DNA of 64,000 nucleotides from an uncultured Paracoccaceae bacterium (GTDB lineage Bacteria; Pseudomonadota; Alphaproteobacteria; Rhodobacterales; Rhodobacteraceae): contig CANMKB010000003.1 in NCBI GenBank assembly GCA_947498415.1, forward strand, positions 1 through 64,000, given 5' to 3'. Positions 10,681-20,850 of this stretch are shown here, in pieces; the first letter of the stretch is position 1, and every line of letters begins with the position of its first letter. The notes beneath the pieces are model-generated. The model ran no database searches. It was not told the origin of the DNA and was given only the letters and a program-made list of their open reading frames with translations. The position numbers and the translations under genes were made by a program.

Positions 10681-11901
10681 ATGGGCCGGTATTTTGATGA
10701 CCTGGAAACGCGTACACACACAGAGCGACAAGAAGCGCTCGCAAAGGAATTGCCACGGCAAATTGCCCGAGCAAAATCACTTGCGGGGTATGCGTTATCT
10801 TATTCAGGTATCGACCCGACTGAAATTCAGTCACTCGAAAAGCTGGCAACGCTTCCTGTGCTGCGCAAGTCTGAGCTCGTAACAGCTCAGACTGCAGCAA
10901 ACCCGCTGGGTGGCTTTAATGCGCGGCCCCTGCATGACTTTGCCCATGTCTTTCAGTCTCCTGGCCCAATCTATGAACCAGGTGGTGCAACAGGCGATTG
11001 GTGGCGTATGGGCCGCTTCCTGAATGCTTGTGGTATCGGCCATGGCGACATTGTTCAGAACTGCTTTGGATATCACCTGACTCCAGCTGGCGTTATATTT
11101 GAAAATGGTGCACGCGCCGTTAATGCGACTGTATTGCCAGCAGGGACAGGCCAAACCGAACTGCAAGTTCAGGCGGCGCAGGCATTGGGCACAACCGCAT
11201 ATGCGGGCACCCCTGATTATCTAAAGGTCATTCTCGACAAAGCGGATGCAATGGGCGTCTCGCTTAAAATCTCTAAGGCGGCCGTCGGTGGCGGCGCGTT
11301 GTTCCCGTCTTTGCGCCAGGAATATGCGGATCGCGGCATCAACTGCTTGCAATGCTATGCAACCGCTGACCTTGGAAACATTGCTTATGAATCCGATGCC
11401 AAAGAAGGCATGATCATTGATGAGCATGTGATTGTAGAGATTGTAACCCCGGGCACAGGCACACCAGTGAAACCCGGTGAAGTGGGCGAAGTTGTTGTGA
11501 CTTCGCTGAACCCGGACTACCCCCTCATTCGTTTTGCAACCGGTGACCTATCAGCAGTACTTCCCGGTGAAAGCCCTTGTGGACGCACGAACACGCGCAT
11601 CAAGGGTTGGATGGGGCGTGCCGATCAAACAGCGAAAATCAAAGGAATGCTGGTGCGCCCCGAGCAGGTCGCCGCACTTGTCGCCAATCACGATGATGTA
11701 CAACGCGCACGCGTTATCGCAACGCGTGAAGGCCAGATGGACGTGATGACCGTTCAACTCGAGACATCATCAGACAGCGAAGAGCGTTATTTGGATAGCA
11801 TTGCAAGTGTTCTGAAGCTGAAGGGCCGCGTAGAGCTTGTGGCGCCAGACAGCCTTCCAAACGATGGCATCGTGATCGAAGATCAGCGCAAGTACGACTA
11901 A
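10681..11901 (+). CDS. Phenylacetate-CoA ligase (PaaK)-family adenylating enzyme
   Basis: PaaK-like organisation (FQSPGPIYEPGGATGDW, CYATADLGNIAYES, IKGWMGRADQTAKIKGMLVRPEQV). Confidence 0.85.
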   Translation: MGRYFDDLETRTHTERQEALAKELPRQIARAKSLAGYALSYSGIDPTEIQSLEKLATLPVLRKSELVTAQTAANPLGGFNARPLHDFAHVFQSPGPIYEPGGATGDWWRMGRFLNACGIGHGDIVQNCFGYHLTPAGVIFENGARAVNATVLPAGTGQTELQVQAAQALGTTAYAGTPDYLKVILDKADAMGVSLKISKAAVGGGALFPSLRQEYADRGINCLQCYATADLGNIAYESDAKEGMIIDEHVIVEIVTPGTGTPVKPGEVGEVVVTSLNPDYPLIRFATGDLSAVLPGESPCGRTNTRIKGWMGRADQTAKIKGMLVRPEQVAALVANHDDVQRARVIATREGQMDVMTVQLETSSDSEERYLDSIASVLKLKGRVELVAPDSLPNDGIVIEDQRKYD

Positions 11902-12039
11902 GCGCATCGCATTAAGAATTCGCTTTCGGCAGGGGCAAGCACCCCGGTAAACCTGCCGGAAGCACCAGCTTTGCCCTGCCGCATAAAACATTCAGGCCAC
12001 CTCTTTCTCAGAAGATGTCACGGTAAAGCTCACGTTCCC

Positions 12040-12240
12040 ACTGTCGACTATGGCAAAATCGACCTCCAGCCGTAACCTGGACAGACCGACGGGACACTTA
12101 TCTGATCACTGCAGCTTGAGCATTCTTGGGCCTCTAGGACGTCGGTTGAGGCCATTGCGCTTAAGGATGCCGTAAATTCCAGCATCAAACAAACCCGTGC
12201 GTCGTGGATGACAAAGAGCTCGCCACATCTCAAATCAATT
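12040..12240 (-). pseudogene. IS481-like transposase relic
   Basis: Minus strand DAGIYGILKRNGLNRRPRGPRMLKLQ*SDKCPVGLSRLRLEVDFAIVD; resembles IS481-type 'GLNRLPRGTR..K' text; truncated, in-frame stop. Confidence 0.5.
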
Positions 12241-12323
12241 CTTATCGTAATGCGGCAGGGCGGCTTGCCAATTGTGTGAACCTATGGCCTAAGAACTCTA
12301 TAGTTTTATCGATGGGGTCAGCT

Positions 12324-12845
12324 ATGGCAGACGGGACTTTTGCAGCACTGCTTTTGTTGGGCGGTCTACTGGATATGAATGCGAACCATTGCGGCACGGA
12401 AAACGGCTGTTTGGGGCGCTCTGAAGTCGCGCCGCGTGTGGCGATTTCTGCAGGGGAGTCACTGGAGCGTCGTGCCCCAGTCACCCCAGAATTCTACGTA
12501 CGTTATGACTTGGGGCATCACAATGGCCCGTTTGGCCATGCGATTGGATTTTCGGTTAGCGAAAAAGGGGAGCTTTGGCTGGGCGCGGGGCAGACGTGGA
12601 AAGTCGATCTTGGTCGCAGCCCTTGGTACACCGAACTTCACGCTATGACGGGCCTCTACCATGACAACGGCGGCTTTGATCTGGGCGGCGCAATTGAATT
12701 CCGCTCTGGGATCGAGGTTGGCTATGAAAACAAGGCCGGTTGGCGCTATGCGGTCAGCTACGATCACCGTTCTAACTTGGAAATCTATAGCAACAACCCG
12801 GGTATTGAGACAGTTCAAGCGCGGGTGAGTATCCCACTGCGTTAA
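12324..12845 (+). CDS. Acyloxyacyl hydrolase / PagL-like lipid A deacylase family protein
   Basis: C-terminal SYDHRSNLEIYSNNPGIETVQARVSIPLR resembles the PagL H-S catalytic region; beta-barrel-like; start 12324 (or 12312) rather than 12204. Confidence 0.65.
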   Translation: MADGTFAALLLLGGLLDMNANHCGTENGCLGRSEVAPRVAISAGESLERRAPVTPEFYVRYDLGHHNGPFGHAIGFSVSEKGELWLGAGQTWKVDLGRSPWYTELHAMTGLYHDNGGFDLGGAIEFRSGIEVGYENKAGWRYAVSYDHRSNLEIYSNNPGIETVQARVSIPLR

Positions 12846-13597
12846 GACTGTTTGCGCATCAGATAGATATCCATGATCCAGCCGTTCGCCTCGCGAGCGG
12901 CTTTTCTTGTTTCTAGAATATCATCTTTGACATCTGCCAAGGGACCGTTTCGCAAAATCTGCTGTGGCATCCCAACATAAGCGCCCCACCAGATGTGAAC
13001 GCCATCTGGCGCGATGTCTTGAAAGGAACAATTTCCATCGAGCATTATGGCGATTGTATCGGTATCCTTGGGCCAGCCATGATCTCGCAATTGCCGCCCC
13101 GTGGTGATCTGAACGGGCGCACCCAAATCATTCAGAGGTATGGTGTGGGCCGCTGTGAGCATCTGTAAAGACGTGATCCCTGGCACGACGTCGACTTCTA
13201 GCGCAACGCCCTGCGCAAGCAGGCGATTGGCAATCCGAAGCGTCGAGTCATAGAGCGATGGATCGCCCCACACCATCAGGGCGATATGGCCATCTGTCTT
13301 ACTATGTTCGGCGATCAGGTGCCCCCAGATGGACGCAAGCGCATCGTGCCATGTGTTCACGCCATCCAAATACTTAGGCGTATTGGCGTCGCGGATCGGG
13401 TAATCAAACTCAACGACTTTGGGTTGGGTTTTCAAATGGGTCGCGACGATATCGCGACGCAGGTCCGCGAGTTCAGCCTTTTCGTCTCCCTTACGCGGCA
13501 GCAAAATCAGGTCAGCCGCTTCAAGTGTTTTAATGGCCTGAAGCGTCAGATGATCTGGGTTGCCGGACCCAATTCCCACAAGTGAAAGGCGCCGCAT
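12842..13597 (-). CDS. cobF: Precorrin-6A synthase (deacetylating)
   Basis: SAM methyltransferase fold (LVGIGSGNPDHLTLQAIKTL), cob operon context. Confidence 0.9.
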   Translation of the reverse strand: MRRLSLVGIGSGNPDHLTLQAIKTLEAADLILLPRKGDEKAELADLRRDIVATHLKTQPKVVEFDYPIRDANTPKYLDGVNTWHDALASIWGHLIAEHSKTDGHIALMVWGDPSLYDSTLRIANRLLAQGVALEVDVVPGITSLQMLTAAHTIPLNDLGAPVQITTGRQLRDHGWPKDTDTIAIMLDGNCSFQDIAPDGVHIWWGAYVGMPQQILRNGPLADVKDDILETRKAAREANGWIMDIYLMRKQS

Positions 13598-13600
13598 TGC

Positions 13601-14320
13601 TTAGTCCTCAGCCAATTCGCCAAACAGGATCAGGCCTGGCGCGGTGGAGATTTCGGATTTTAGCTGCTCTGCGAGGGCTTCCATTGTGGTGCGCTCTAGC
13701 GATTGATCGGGGTGGCTGACATTTTCGGCCAGCAACGCTGGGCAATCGCGACGCAGCCCCGATGCAAACAGCTTTTCAGCAAGCTCAGGGAAGGTCCGCT
13801 TGGGCATGAACAAGACAGTTGTCGCTCCGGGGTCCGCAAGCGCTTGTAGATTCAGATCACCGGGTAGGGCACCCGCAACATCGTGGCCCGTTACAAACTG
13901 CACACGGCGTGCCACAAGACGACGTGTCAGGGGGATGCCTGCGGCTGCGGCTGCGGCGCAGGCCGATGTAACACCCGGAATAACCTCATAGTCGATGCCT
14001 TCGGTCTTGAGCGCGGTCAGCTCTTCTTCAAGGCGGCCAAAAATACCGGAATCGCCACTTTTTAGGCGTACGACATGGGCCCCAGTTTTGGCGTAGTCGA
14101 CCAACAGCTGGCTGACATGATCTTGCTTAGGCGAAGGCCGTCCGGCGCGTTTGCCCACGCCCACAAGGTCGGCGTCAGGCTTGGCATGTTCTAATATCGG
14201 GCCTGCGCTCAGGTCGTCAAACAAGATCGCATCGGCTTTGCCAAGACGATCAACCGCCTTAACGGTTAACAGCTCAGGGTCGCCGGGGCCTGAACTGACG
14301 AAACTGACGAAACCGCTCAT
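13601..14320 (-). CDS. cobA: Uroporphyrinogen-III C-methyltransferase
   Basis: VSSGPGDPELLTVKAVDRLGKADAILFDDL, VIPGVTSACAAAAAAGIPLTRR. Confidence 0.93.
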   Translation of the reverse strand: MSGFVSFVSSGPGDPELLTVKAVDRLGKADAILFDDLSAGPILEHAKPDADLVGVGKRAGRPSPKQDHVSQLLVDYAKTGAHVVRLKSGDSGIFGRLEEELTALKTEGIDYEVIPGVTSACAAAAAAGIPLTRRLVARRVQFVTGHDVAGALPGDLNLQALADPGATTVLFMPKRTFPELAEKLFASGLRRDCPALLAENVSHPDQSLERTTMEALAEQLKSEISTAPGLILFGELAED

Positions 14321-15663
14321 GAGGTTGCCTCTGAAATCATGTGAAAGAAGGTGCCGGTGACATTGCCACGTACAGAACCCGTTTCAGGAACGGGATTGCC
14401 GTCTGCATCACCCACTTGGGCTAGCGGGGCGTCAGGTTCTTCTAAGATGGTGGAGTAATGGAATTCATGCCCGCGCAACCGGGCGCCAGTGTCAAAGCCA
14501 AGCATCGGGGCATTCAGCGTGGCTTGGCGATAGCCAAGGTGGAACTTTCGTTTTTCATAAGATGTCACAAGACCCAAAAGGCCTGCCATCTGGTGGCGAG
14601 TCCCTTGTTTGTCGATCAAGGCTTGGCCAAGCGCCATATAGCCCCCGCATTCCCCATGCACCGGCTTTGTTTCGGCATGCCGGCGCAGCGCGGCTTGATA
14701 TGTGGTAGCTGCAGCCAGTTGGCCGGCATGCAATTCCGGGTATCCACCGGGCAACCATACAAGATTTGCATCTGCGGCAGGGGCTTCGTCAGCGAGGGGT
14801 GAAAAGGGCACAAGCTCTGCACCTGCTGCACGCCAGCCTTCGACAAGGTGAGGGTAGGTAAAGCTAAAGGCCGCATCCTGTGCCATCGCAATTTTCTGCG
14901 CAGGGGGCTGGGGCAATACACCTTGATGTGCCGGGCCAGAAGTTGCTGCGGATTTGATCGCGTCTAAATCGACATGTTCCCGCAAAAAGGTTGCGTAGCC
15001 GGTGATCGCGGCTTCAAGATCTGGATGCTCGACGGCCTGGATCAAGCCAAGATGGCGTTCCGGCAATGCAAGATCGCCACGGCGTGGCAAGACACCCAAA
15101 ACCTTGACGCCTGCTTGATCCATACCCAAACGCGCAAGACGTTCGTGGCGTGGGCTGGCGCAGCGGTTTAAGATGACGCCAGCAAACGGCACATCCGGGT
15201 TATAGGTCTTGAAGCCAAGCGCTGTGGCCGCCGCAGATTGCGCTTGTCCGCCCACATCAATCACCAGAACCACCGGCCAACCCATGTGCAAGGCCGTTTC
15301 GGCCGAAGAGCCAAAGCCTGTTTCACCTTTGGTGGCAACGCCGTCAAACAGCCCCATCGAGCCCTCGGCCACAATGATGTCAGCCCCGCTGGACTGCTGA
15401 GCAACCCCACCAATCAAAGTCGACGGTTGCGCCCAGGTATCAATGTTGAAAGATGGGCGACCCGCCGCGGCGCGATGAAAGGCCGGGTCAATGTAATCGG
15501 GGCCAGACTTAAACGGCTGCACCGTTAGGCCATCTTCGGCGAGCGCACGGAGCAAGCCAAGCATGACCGTGGTCTTACCAGTGCCAGAAGATGGCGCAGA
15601 AATGAGCAATCCGGGCGGAGAAGACATCGTGTGCTGTCCTTCATTCATCGTGGTGTCAGTCAT
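14317..15663 (-). CDS. cobB: Cobyrinate a,c-diamide synthase
   Basis: [37 protein letters not shown] amidotransferase motif; likely start 15663, overlapping cobM stop. Confidence 0.92.
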   Translation of the reverse strand: MTDTTMNEGQHTMSSPPGLLISAPSSGTGKTTVMLGLLRALAEDGLTVQPFKSGPDYIDPAFHRAAAGRPSFNIDTWAQPSTLIGGVAQQSSGADIIVAEGSMGLFDGVATKGETGFGSSAETALHMGWPVVLVIDVGGQAQSAAATALGFKTYNPDVPFAGVILNRCASPRHERLARLGMDQAGVKVLGVLPRRGDLALPERHLGLIQAVEHPDLEAAITGYATFLREHVDLDAIKSAATSGPAHQGVLPQPPAQKIAMAQDAAFSFTYPHLVEGWRAAGAELVPFSPLADEAPAADANLVWLPGGYPELHAGQLAAATTYQAALRRHAETKPVHGECGGYMALGQALIDKQGTRHQMAGLLGLVTSYEKRKFHLGYRQATLNAPMLGFDTGARLRGHEFHYSTILEEPDAPLAQVGDADGNPVPETGSVRGNVTGTFFHMISEATS

Positions 15664-16450
15664 CGCCGTGGCTCCAGCTAGACCAAGGGCTTTCAGCAGT
15701 CTGAGGGCGATAGCGGCGGTCATATTCGGTGGCGTAAAGGCAGCTTTCCTCAAAGCCTTCGCCAGCAAGGGCAGGGCCAACAAGAATAAGTGCCGTGCGG
15801 GTGACATGCTCGGGCACGTCCGATTTTAGGCCGCTTAACGTGGTGCGGATGATCAATTGGTCAGGCCAGCTGGCACGGTACACCACAGCAACGGGGCAAT
15901 CGGCGCCGTAAGCAGGGCTAAGGTCTGCGATCACATGCTCTAGATTGCCGATCGACAAATGGATCGCCAGTGTTGCGCCAGTCGCTGCAAAGTTCTTTAG
16001 GGTTTCCCCCTCGGGCATGGTTGAGGCGCGGCCCGGTGTGCGGGTCAGCACGACAGATTGGGCTAAGCCCGGCAAGGTAAGCTCTGTCCCAAGAGCCGCT
16101 GCGGCTGCGGTAAAGCTTGGCACGCCGGGCGTCACAGAAATCGGAATTCCCTCTGCCTTGAGGCGGCGAATTTGTTCCCCCATGGCGGACCAGACAGACA
16201 GATCACCCGAGTGTAACCGTGCCACATCTTGACCTGCATCATGGGCGGTCTTGCACTCTGCAACGATCGCATCCAGATCAAGCGGAGCAGTGTTCACTAA
16301 GCGTGCATCCTTGGGGCAGTGAGACAGGATTTCATCGGGCACCAAAGACCCTGCGTATAAACACACAGGGCAGGACGCGATCAGATCACGCCCACGCAGG
16401 GTAATCAAATCTGCTGCACCGGGGCCTGCACCGATAAAATGCACGGTCAT
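15656..16450 (-). CDS. cobM: Precorrin-4 C11-methyltransferase
   Basis: [24 protein letters not shown]...CLYAGSLVP. Confidence 0.93.
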   Translation of the reverse strand: MTVHFIGAGPGAADLITLRGRDLIASCPVCLYAGSLVPDEILSHCPKDARLVNTAPLDLDAIVAECKTAHDAGQDVARLHSGDLSVWSAMGEQIRRLKAEGIPISVTPGVPSFTAAAAALGTELTLPGLAQSVVLTRTPGRASTMPEGETLKNFAATGATLAIHLSIGNLEHVIADLSPAYGADCPVAVVYRASWPDQLIIRTTLSGLKSDVPEHVTRTALILVGPALAGEGFEESCLYATEYDRRYRPQTAESPWSSWSHGDD

Positions 16451-16809
16451 GCCAGCTCTCCTTCGGCTAGGGCACAGGTCGCCATACGATCAGACGAGAT
16501 GTACCGGCTTGCGATCAAGCGCCGTTTTGGGCCAAGTGCGGCCAAGGCGCAAGCCTCTGCGACGCTACCGGTGCCACGTTTTTCAATGACCCGTTCGGCT
16601 TGTGTTGGCGTTTCAATCGCCTGCATGGCGTCTTCGCTGATCCCATAAACGGTTAGGCCGTGTTCCGCGGCAAACCGCTTCACACATAGTGCACCTGCTT
16701 TGTCTGCTGGAACAGCAATGGCATCCGCATCACCGCCTAGATGTTCATAGGCGTTCTGCAGGCTCTCGGCAGTTGCCGCAGCCCGATATCCAAAGCCAGC
16801 GATGATCAT
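16447..16809 (-). CDS. cobE: Cobalamin biosynthesis protein CobE / CbiG C-terminal domain
   Basis: [17 protein letters not shown]...[14 protein letters not shown]. Confidence 0.85.
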   Translation of the reverse strand: MIIAGFGYRAAATAESLQNAYEHLGGDADAIAVPADKAGALCVKRFAAEHGLTVYGISEDAMQAIETPTQAERVIEKRGTGSVAEACALAALGPKRRLIASRYISSDRMATCALAEGELA

Positions 16810-18002
16810 AGTTTAGTGCTCCATTGCACGATTGGGTAGCTGGCTTTCCAGCCACGCTTGCGCCCCAGGGGTTTACTTTCAGACAATTCAATCCGCATCA
16901 AACCGCCCCCTTTGGCCGCATGCCATTGGGCGAGCAATATCTCAGCCTCAAGGGTGACGCCATTTGCCACCAGTCGTGTTCCGTGTCCAAGGTTGGACCA
17001 AAGCCAATCCAGCATCTCTTCTGAAATGCCGCCGCCAATAAAGACCACATCTGGATGTGGCAGCCCCTCAAGCACGGCAGGGGCCGCACCGGTGACAACA
17101 GTCAGATCTACGCCTAGGTTTTGCGCGTTTTCGGCAATGCGCATAGCACGTGTTTCGTTTATTTCTATGGTCGTGGCACTCAGTTGGGACCCAGAGAGCA
17201 ACCATTCTATTGCAATTGATCCAGATCCGCCGCCTATATCCCAAAGGTGTTCACCAGCGCGTGGCGCAAGTGCCGACAGGGTAAGGGCACGCACAGGTCG
17301 TTTGGTGATCTGCCCATCGTTTTCAAACAACGCATCGGGGCGACCTGAGGCAAGGGGCATTCCCAATTCCGTTCCTCCGACCTCAAGCCCTACACATACT
17401 GGGTGCTGGATGTCGTCTGGCACTGCATTCAATGAACAGGTTCGGACACGCTGACGTGGGCCACCAAGGGCTTCAAGAATATGCAACGTGGACTGCGCAA
17501 AACCTGCCTGTGTTAACCAATCTGCCAATTCGCCAACCGCATTGCCATCTCGAAGAGTGGCCAACAGCAGCACACCGTTATGCAGATGCGGAGAAAGTCG
17601 CGCAAAAGGGGCCGCGTGCAGCCCAAATGTGGGTGTCTTTTCAAGCGGCCAGCCCAAGGCCGCTGCCGCTAAGGACATCGTGCCCGGCGCCGGAAGGGTA
17701 CGCCATTCATCTGCGGTCAGGTCTTTGACCAGAACTGATCCAGCCCCATGCCAAAACGGATCACCAGAGGCGAGCGCAACAACCCGTTTGCCTTTGTGAG
17801 ACATCAGCACCGGCACGCCGTCTGAAAATGGCACGGGCCATGTGATCACCTGGGCAGAGACATCCGGTAAAAGCGCCACATGTCGGGCCGCTCCCATTAT
17901 GATTTCTGCTTCGTGCAGTGCACGAAGGCTTGCAGGCGATAGGCCATCCGGTCCATCTTCGCCCAAACCGACGATGGTCAACCAAGGCAATACATCAGAC
18001 AT
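16806..18002 (-). CDS. cobL: Precorrin-6Y C5,15-methyltransferase (decarboxylating)
   Basis: CbiE-like N-terminus (WLTIVGLGEDGPDGLSPAS) fused to CbiT-like methyltransferase (LWDIGGGSGSIAIEWL); ATG at 18002. Confidence 0.92.
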   Translation of the reverse strand: MSDVLPWLTIVGLGEDGPDGLSPASLRALHEAEIIMGAARHVALLPDVSAQVITWPVPFSDGVPVLMSHKGKRVVALASGDPFWHGAGSVLVKDLTADEWRTLPAPGTMSLAAAALGWPLEKTPTFGLHAAPFARLSPHLHNGVLLLATLRDGNAVGELADWLTQAGFAQSTLHILEALGGPRQRVRTCSLNAVPDDIQHPVCVGLEVGGTELGMPLASGRPDALFENDGQITKRPVRALTLSALAPRAGEHLWDIGGGSGSIAIEWLLSGSQLSATTIEINETRAMRIAENAQNLGVDLTVVTGAAPAVLEGLPHPDVVFIGGGISEEMLDWLWSNLGHGTRLVANGVTLEAEILLAQWHAAKGGGLMRIELSESKPLGRKRGWKASYPIVQWSTKL

Positions 18003-18759
18003 GGCAGAACATCTCCTTATTCTGGGCGGCACCACCGAGGCGAATGCCTTGGCGCAGTTGGTGGCGCAAAATGGACTGACGGCCACTTATTCTTATGCGG
18101 GGCGCGTTGCCAGCCCACGTGCGCAGCCGTTGCAACATCGCGTGGGCGGCTTTGGCGGTGTTGACGGGTTGGTCGCCTATCTGGGGCAACATAACATCAC
18201 CCATGTTATTGATGCCACACACCCTTTTGCCGCACAGATGAGTTGGAATGCCTATCAGGCCTGCACGCGGTGCAATGTACCGCTGCTTGCGTTGACCCGC
18301 CCTCCTTGGCAAGCCCAAGAGGGAGATGTCTGGACACATGTGCCCGATATTGAGGGTGCGGTTCACGCCCTTGAAGGACCCCCACAGAACATCATGTTGG
18401 CGCTGGGGCGCTTGCACATGAACGCCTTTGCCGCGCAGCCGCAGCACCGATACGTGTTGCGCTTGGTCGACGCCCCGCAAGAGCCTCCGGCGCTGCCCAA
18501 TCACCATGTGGTGGTGGCGCGTGGGCCGTTTGACGTGGCGGGTGACACGGCTTTGTTTCAAGAGCATGCCATTCAGCGGGTCGTGTGTAAAAACGCAGGC
18601 GGGCAGGGAGCTGAGGCGAAAATTCATGCGGCGCGTGCGCTGGGGCTGCCGATCACGTTGATCGACCGGCCCAATTTGCCGCCACGACCCGAGGTTGCGA
18701 CGCCAGAAGAGGTGATCCGCTGGGTGCAGGCTCATCCAGCGACCGAACGTGGTGTATAA
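18001..18759 (+). CDS. cobK: Precorrin-6A reductase
   Basis: MAEHLLILGGTTEANALAQLV; cob cluster; ATG at 18001. Confidence 0.9.
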   Translation: MAEHLLILGGTTEANALAQLVAQNGLTATYSYAGRVASPRAQPLQHRVGGFGGVDGLVAYLGQHNITHVIDATHPFAAQMSWNAYQACTRCNVPLLALTRPPWQAQEGDVWTHVPDIEGAVHALEGPPQNIMLALGRLHMNAFAAQPQHRYVLRLVDAPQEPPALPNHHVVVARGPFDVAGDTALFQEHAIQRVVCKNAGGQGAEAKIHAARALGLPITLIDRPNLPPRPEVATPEEVIRWVQAHPATERGV

Positions 18760-19496
18760 ACAAGCGGTGCACCATCGCGTTCGATGATCCGCGTTTGAGA
18801 TGACCCCAACAGCACAACGGTGCGCATATCTGCCATGTCTTCGGTGACCTCGGGCAGGGGCACAATTCGGATCGTTTGATCAGGGCGGCTTACGTTGCGG
18901 GCAAAGATCATTGGGCGGTCATCACCACAGGCCTCGCGCAGCGCCTTCAACGCTTTGCCAAACCCTTCGGGGCGGGATTTTGAACGGGGGTTGTAAAAGG
19001 CCATGGCGAAATCGGCTTCTGCTGCCAGACGCAGGCGTTTTTCAATGAGTTCCCATGGTTTCATGTTGTCAGACAGGTTGATCGCGCAAAAATCGTGCCC
19101 CAAAGGTGCACCGCAGGCCGCCGAGGCCGCTAGCATTGCTGTGATGCCTGGCAAGACCTGAATGTCCAGATCGCGCCAATGTGGCTCTCCCTGTTCGATG
19201 GCCTCTAGAACCGCAGCGGCCATCGCAAAGACGCCCGGATCGCCTGAAGAAACAACAACAACGTGTTTGCCCTCAGAAGCCATTTCCAGCGCGTGGCGGG
19301 ATCGGTCAATTTCAACACGGTTATCTGAGGGGTGAAGCGTTAATCCCTCGCGTGGTTCAATGCGCTCAACGTAAGGGATATATCCCACGATATCAGTGGC
19401 CTGAACCAATGCGGATCGTACTTCGGGGGTTACGAGCGCATCGTTTCCCGGCCCGAGGCCAGCAATGATAACAGAGCCGCTTTTGCGAGGTGTCAT
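18732..19496 (-). CDS. cobJ: Precorrin-3B C17-methyltransferase
   Basis: VIIAGLGPGNDALVTPEVRSAL, SGDPGVFAMAAAVLEA, FYNPRSKSRPEG. Confidence 0.93.
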   Translation of the reverse strand: MTPRKSGSVIIAGLGPGNDALVTPEVRSALVQATDIVGYIPYVERIEPREGLTLHPSDNRVEIDRSRHALEMASEGKHVVVVSSGDPGVFAMAAAVLEAIEQGEPHWRDLDIQVLPGITAMLAASAACGAPLGHDFCAINLSDNMKPWELIEKRLRLAAEADFAMAFYNPRSKSRPEGFGKALKALREACGDDRPMIFARNVSRPDQTIRIVPLPEVTEDMADMRTVVLLGSSQTRIIERDGAPLVYTPRSVAG

Positions 19497-20218
19497 GGCC
19501 GGCGTCCTTGTCCGTGTACGATGATGATCGAGAAATATGGGGTCACCTTGTTGGTCATCTCAGACAGTTTGCAGACAGTTTGTTTTTCCATCGTTGCAAA
19601 TTGCACAAGATGGGCGTCATCGTATTTGCCTCCGGCCTTCAAGGCGCGGATGACTTTTTCAAAGTTGGTGCCGATCTTCATGATCACTAGGGCATCTGTG
19701 TCTTTGATGTGCTGGGTGAGTTTGTCTTCACCCAATGTGCCCATCAGCACGGTGAGAACATCGTCCCCCCAAGTGATCGGGGCGCCCGTGGCCGTCCAGG
19801 CGCCAGACATGCCCGTGATGGCAGGAACGACCTCGACGTCAACGACGTCTTTGACGCGGGTGTAGATATGCATGAAAGAGCCGTAGAAGAACGGGTCGCC
19901 CTCGCACAACACCACAACATCTTCGCCAGATTTCGCAAGGTTAATAAGGTGGTCTGTGACCTCCTTGTAGAAGGCAGACAGAACCTCGTTATAGCGTGGG
20001 TCAGCTAAGGGAATTTCGGTTGTGACCGGATATTCCATTGGGAACTCAACAGCATGATCGGGGATCATGCCTTCGACAATCCCACGCGCTTGACCTTTGC
20101 GGCCCGCCTTGCGGAAAAACGCGATGTGTTTGGCGTTGCGGATCAAGCGATCTGTCTTAACGCTCATGAGGTCTTGATCACCGGGGCCAAGGCCCACGCC
20201 GTAAATCGTCCCGGTCAT
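19493..20218 (-). CDS. cobI: Precorrin-2 C20-methyltransferase
   Basis: GTIYGVGLGPGDQDLMSVK, CEGDPFFYGSFMHIYTR. Confidence 0.93.
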   Translation of the reverse strand: MTGTIYGVGLGPGDQDLMSVKTDRLIRNAKHIAFFRKAGRKGQARGIVEGMIPDHAVEFPMEYPVTTEIPLADPRYNEVLSAFYKEVTDHLINLAKSGEDVVVLCEGDPFFYGSFMHIYTRVKDVVDVEVVPAITGMSGAWTATGAPITWGDDVLTVLMGTLGEDKLTQHIKDTDALVIMKIGTNFEKVIRALKAGGKYDDAHLVQFATMEKQTVCKLSEMTNKVTPYFSIIIVHGQGRRP

Positions 20219-20220
20219 GT

Positions 20221-20850
20221 TTATTCCTTTCGGCTCGCGATGGCATTGATCGCGGCAACCGTCATGGCAGAGCCGCCCAAGCGCCCCTCAACGATCATGC
20301 ATGGTACGGGTTGATCTTTCCAAAGGGCATCTTTGGATTCAGCGGCACCAATAAAGCCAACCGGGCATCCAATAATCGCAGCCGGGCGTGGGCAATCTGG
20401 GTCTTCGAGCATATTCAGCAGGTGGAACAGCGCCGTTGGGGCATTGCCAATCGCCACGATCGCGCCATCTAGCTGGTTGCGCCAATGTTCCAAAGCTGCG
20501 GCAGAGCGGGTGTTGCCCATCTCTTTGGCCAGTTCGTAAATGCCTTCGGCGTGAAGTGTACAGATCACCTTGTTGTCGGCTGGAAGACGTGGGCGTGTAA
20601 CACCCTCAGAGACCATACGTGCGTCGCAAAAAATGGGCGCTCCACTTTCCATCGCACTGCGGGCCGCGGCGACCATACCGGGGGTGAACTTCACAAATTT
20701 TTCCAGCCCTATCATGCCTGCGGCATGGATCATCCGCACAACCACTTGCTCTTCATCTTGATCAAAGCCAGAAAGTTCAGCCTCGCGTCGGATGGTGGCA
20801 AAGCTTTCATCATAGATAGCTTGGCCGTTTTGTTCATATTGGTAAGGCAT
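20221..20850 (-). CDS. cobH: Precorrin-8X methylmutase
   Basis: IGNAPTALFHLLNMLE, IGCPVGFIGAAESKDAL. Confidence 0.95.
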   Translation of the reverse strand: MPYQYEQNGQAIYDESFATIRREAELSGFDQDEEQVVVRMIHAAGMIGLEKFVKFTPGMVAAARSAMESGAPIFCDARMVSEGVTRPRLPADNKVICTLHAEGIYELAKEMGNTRSAAALEHWRNQLDGAIVAIGNAPTALFHLLNMLEDPDCPRPAAIIGCPVGFIGAAESKDALWKDQPVPCMIVEGRLGGSAMTVAAINAIASRKE

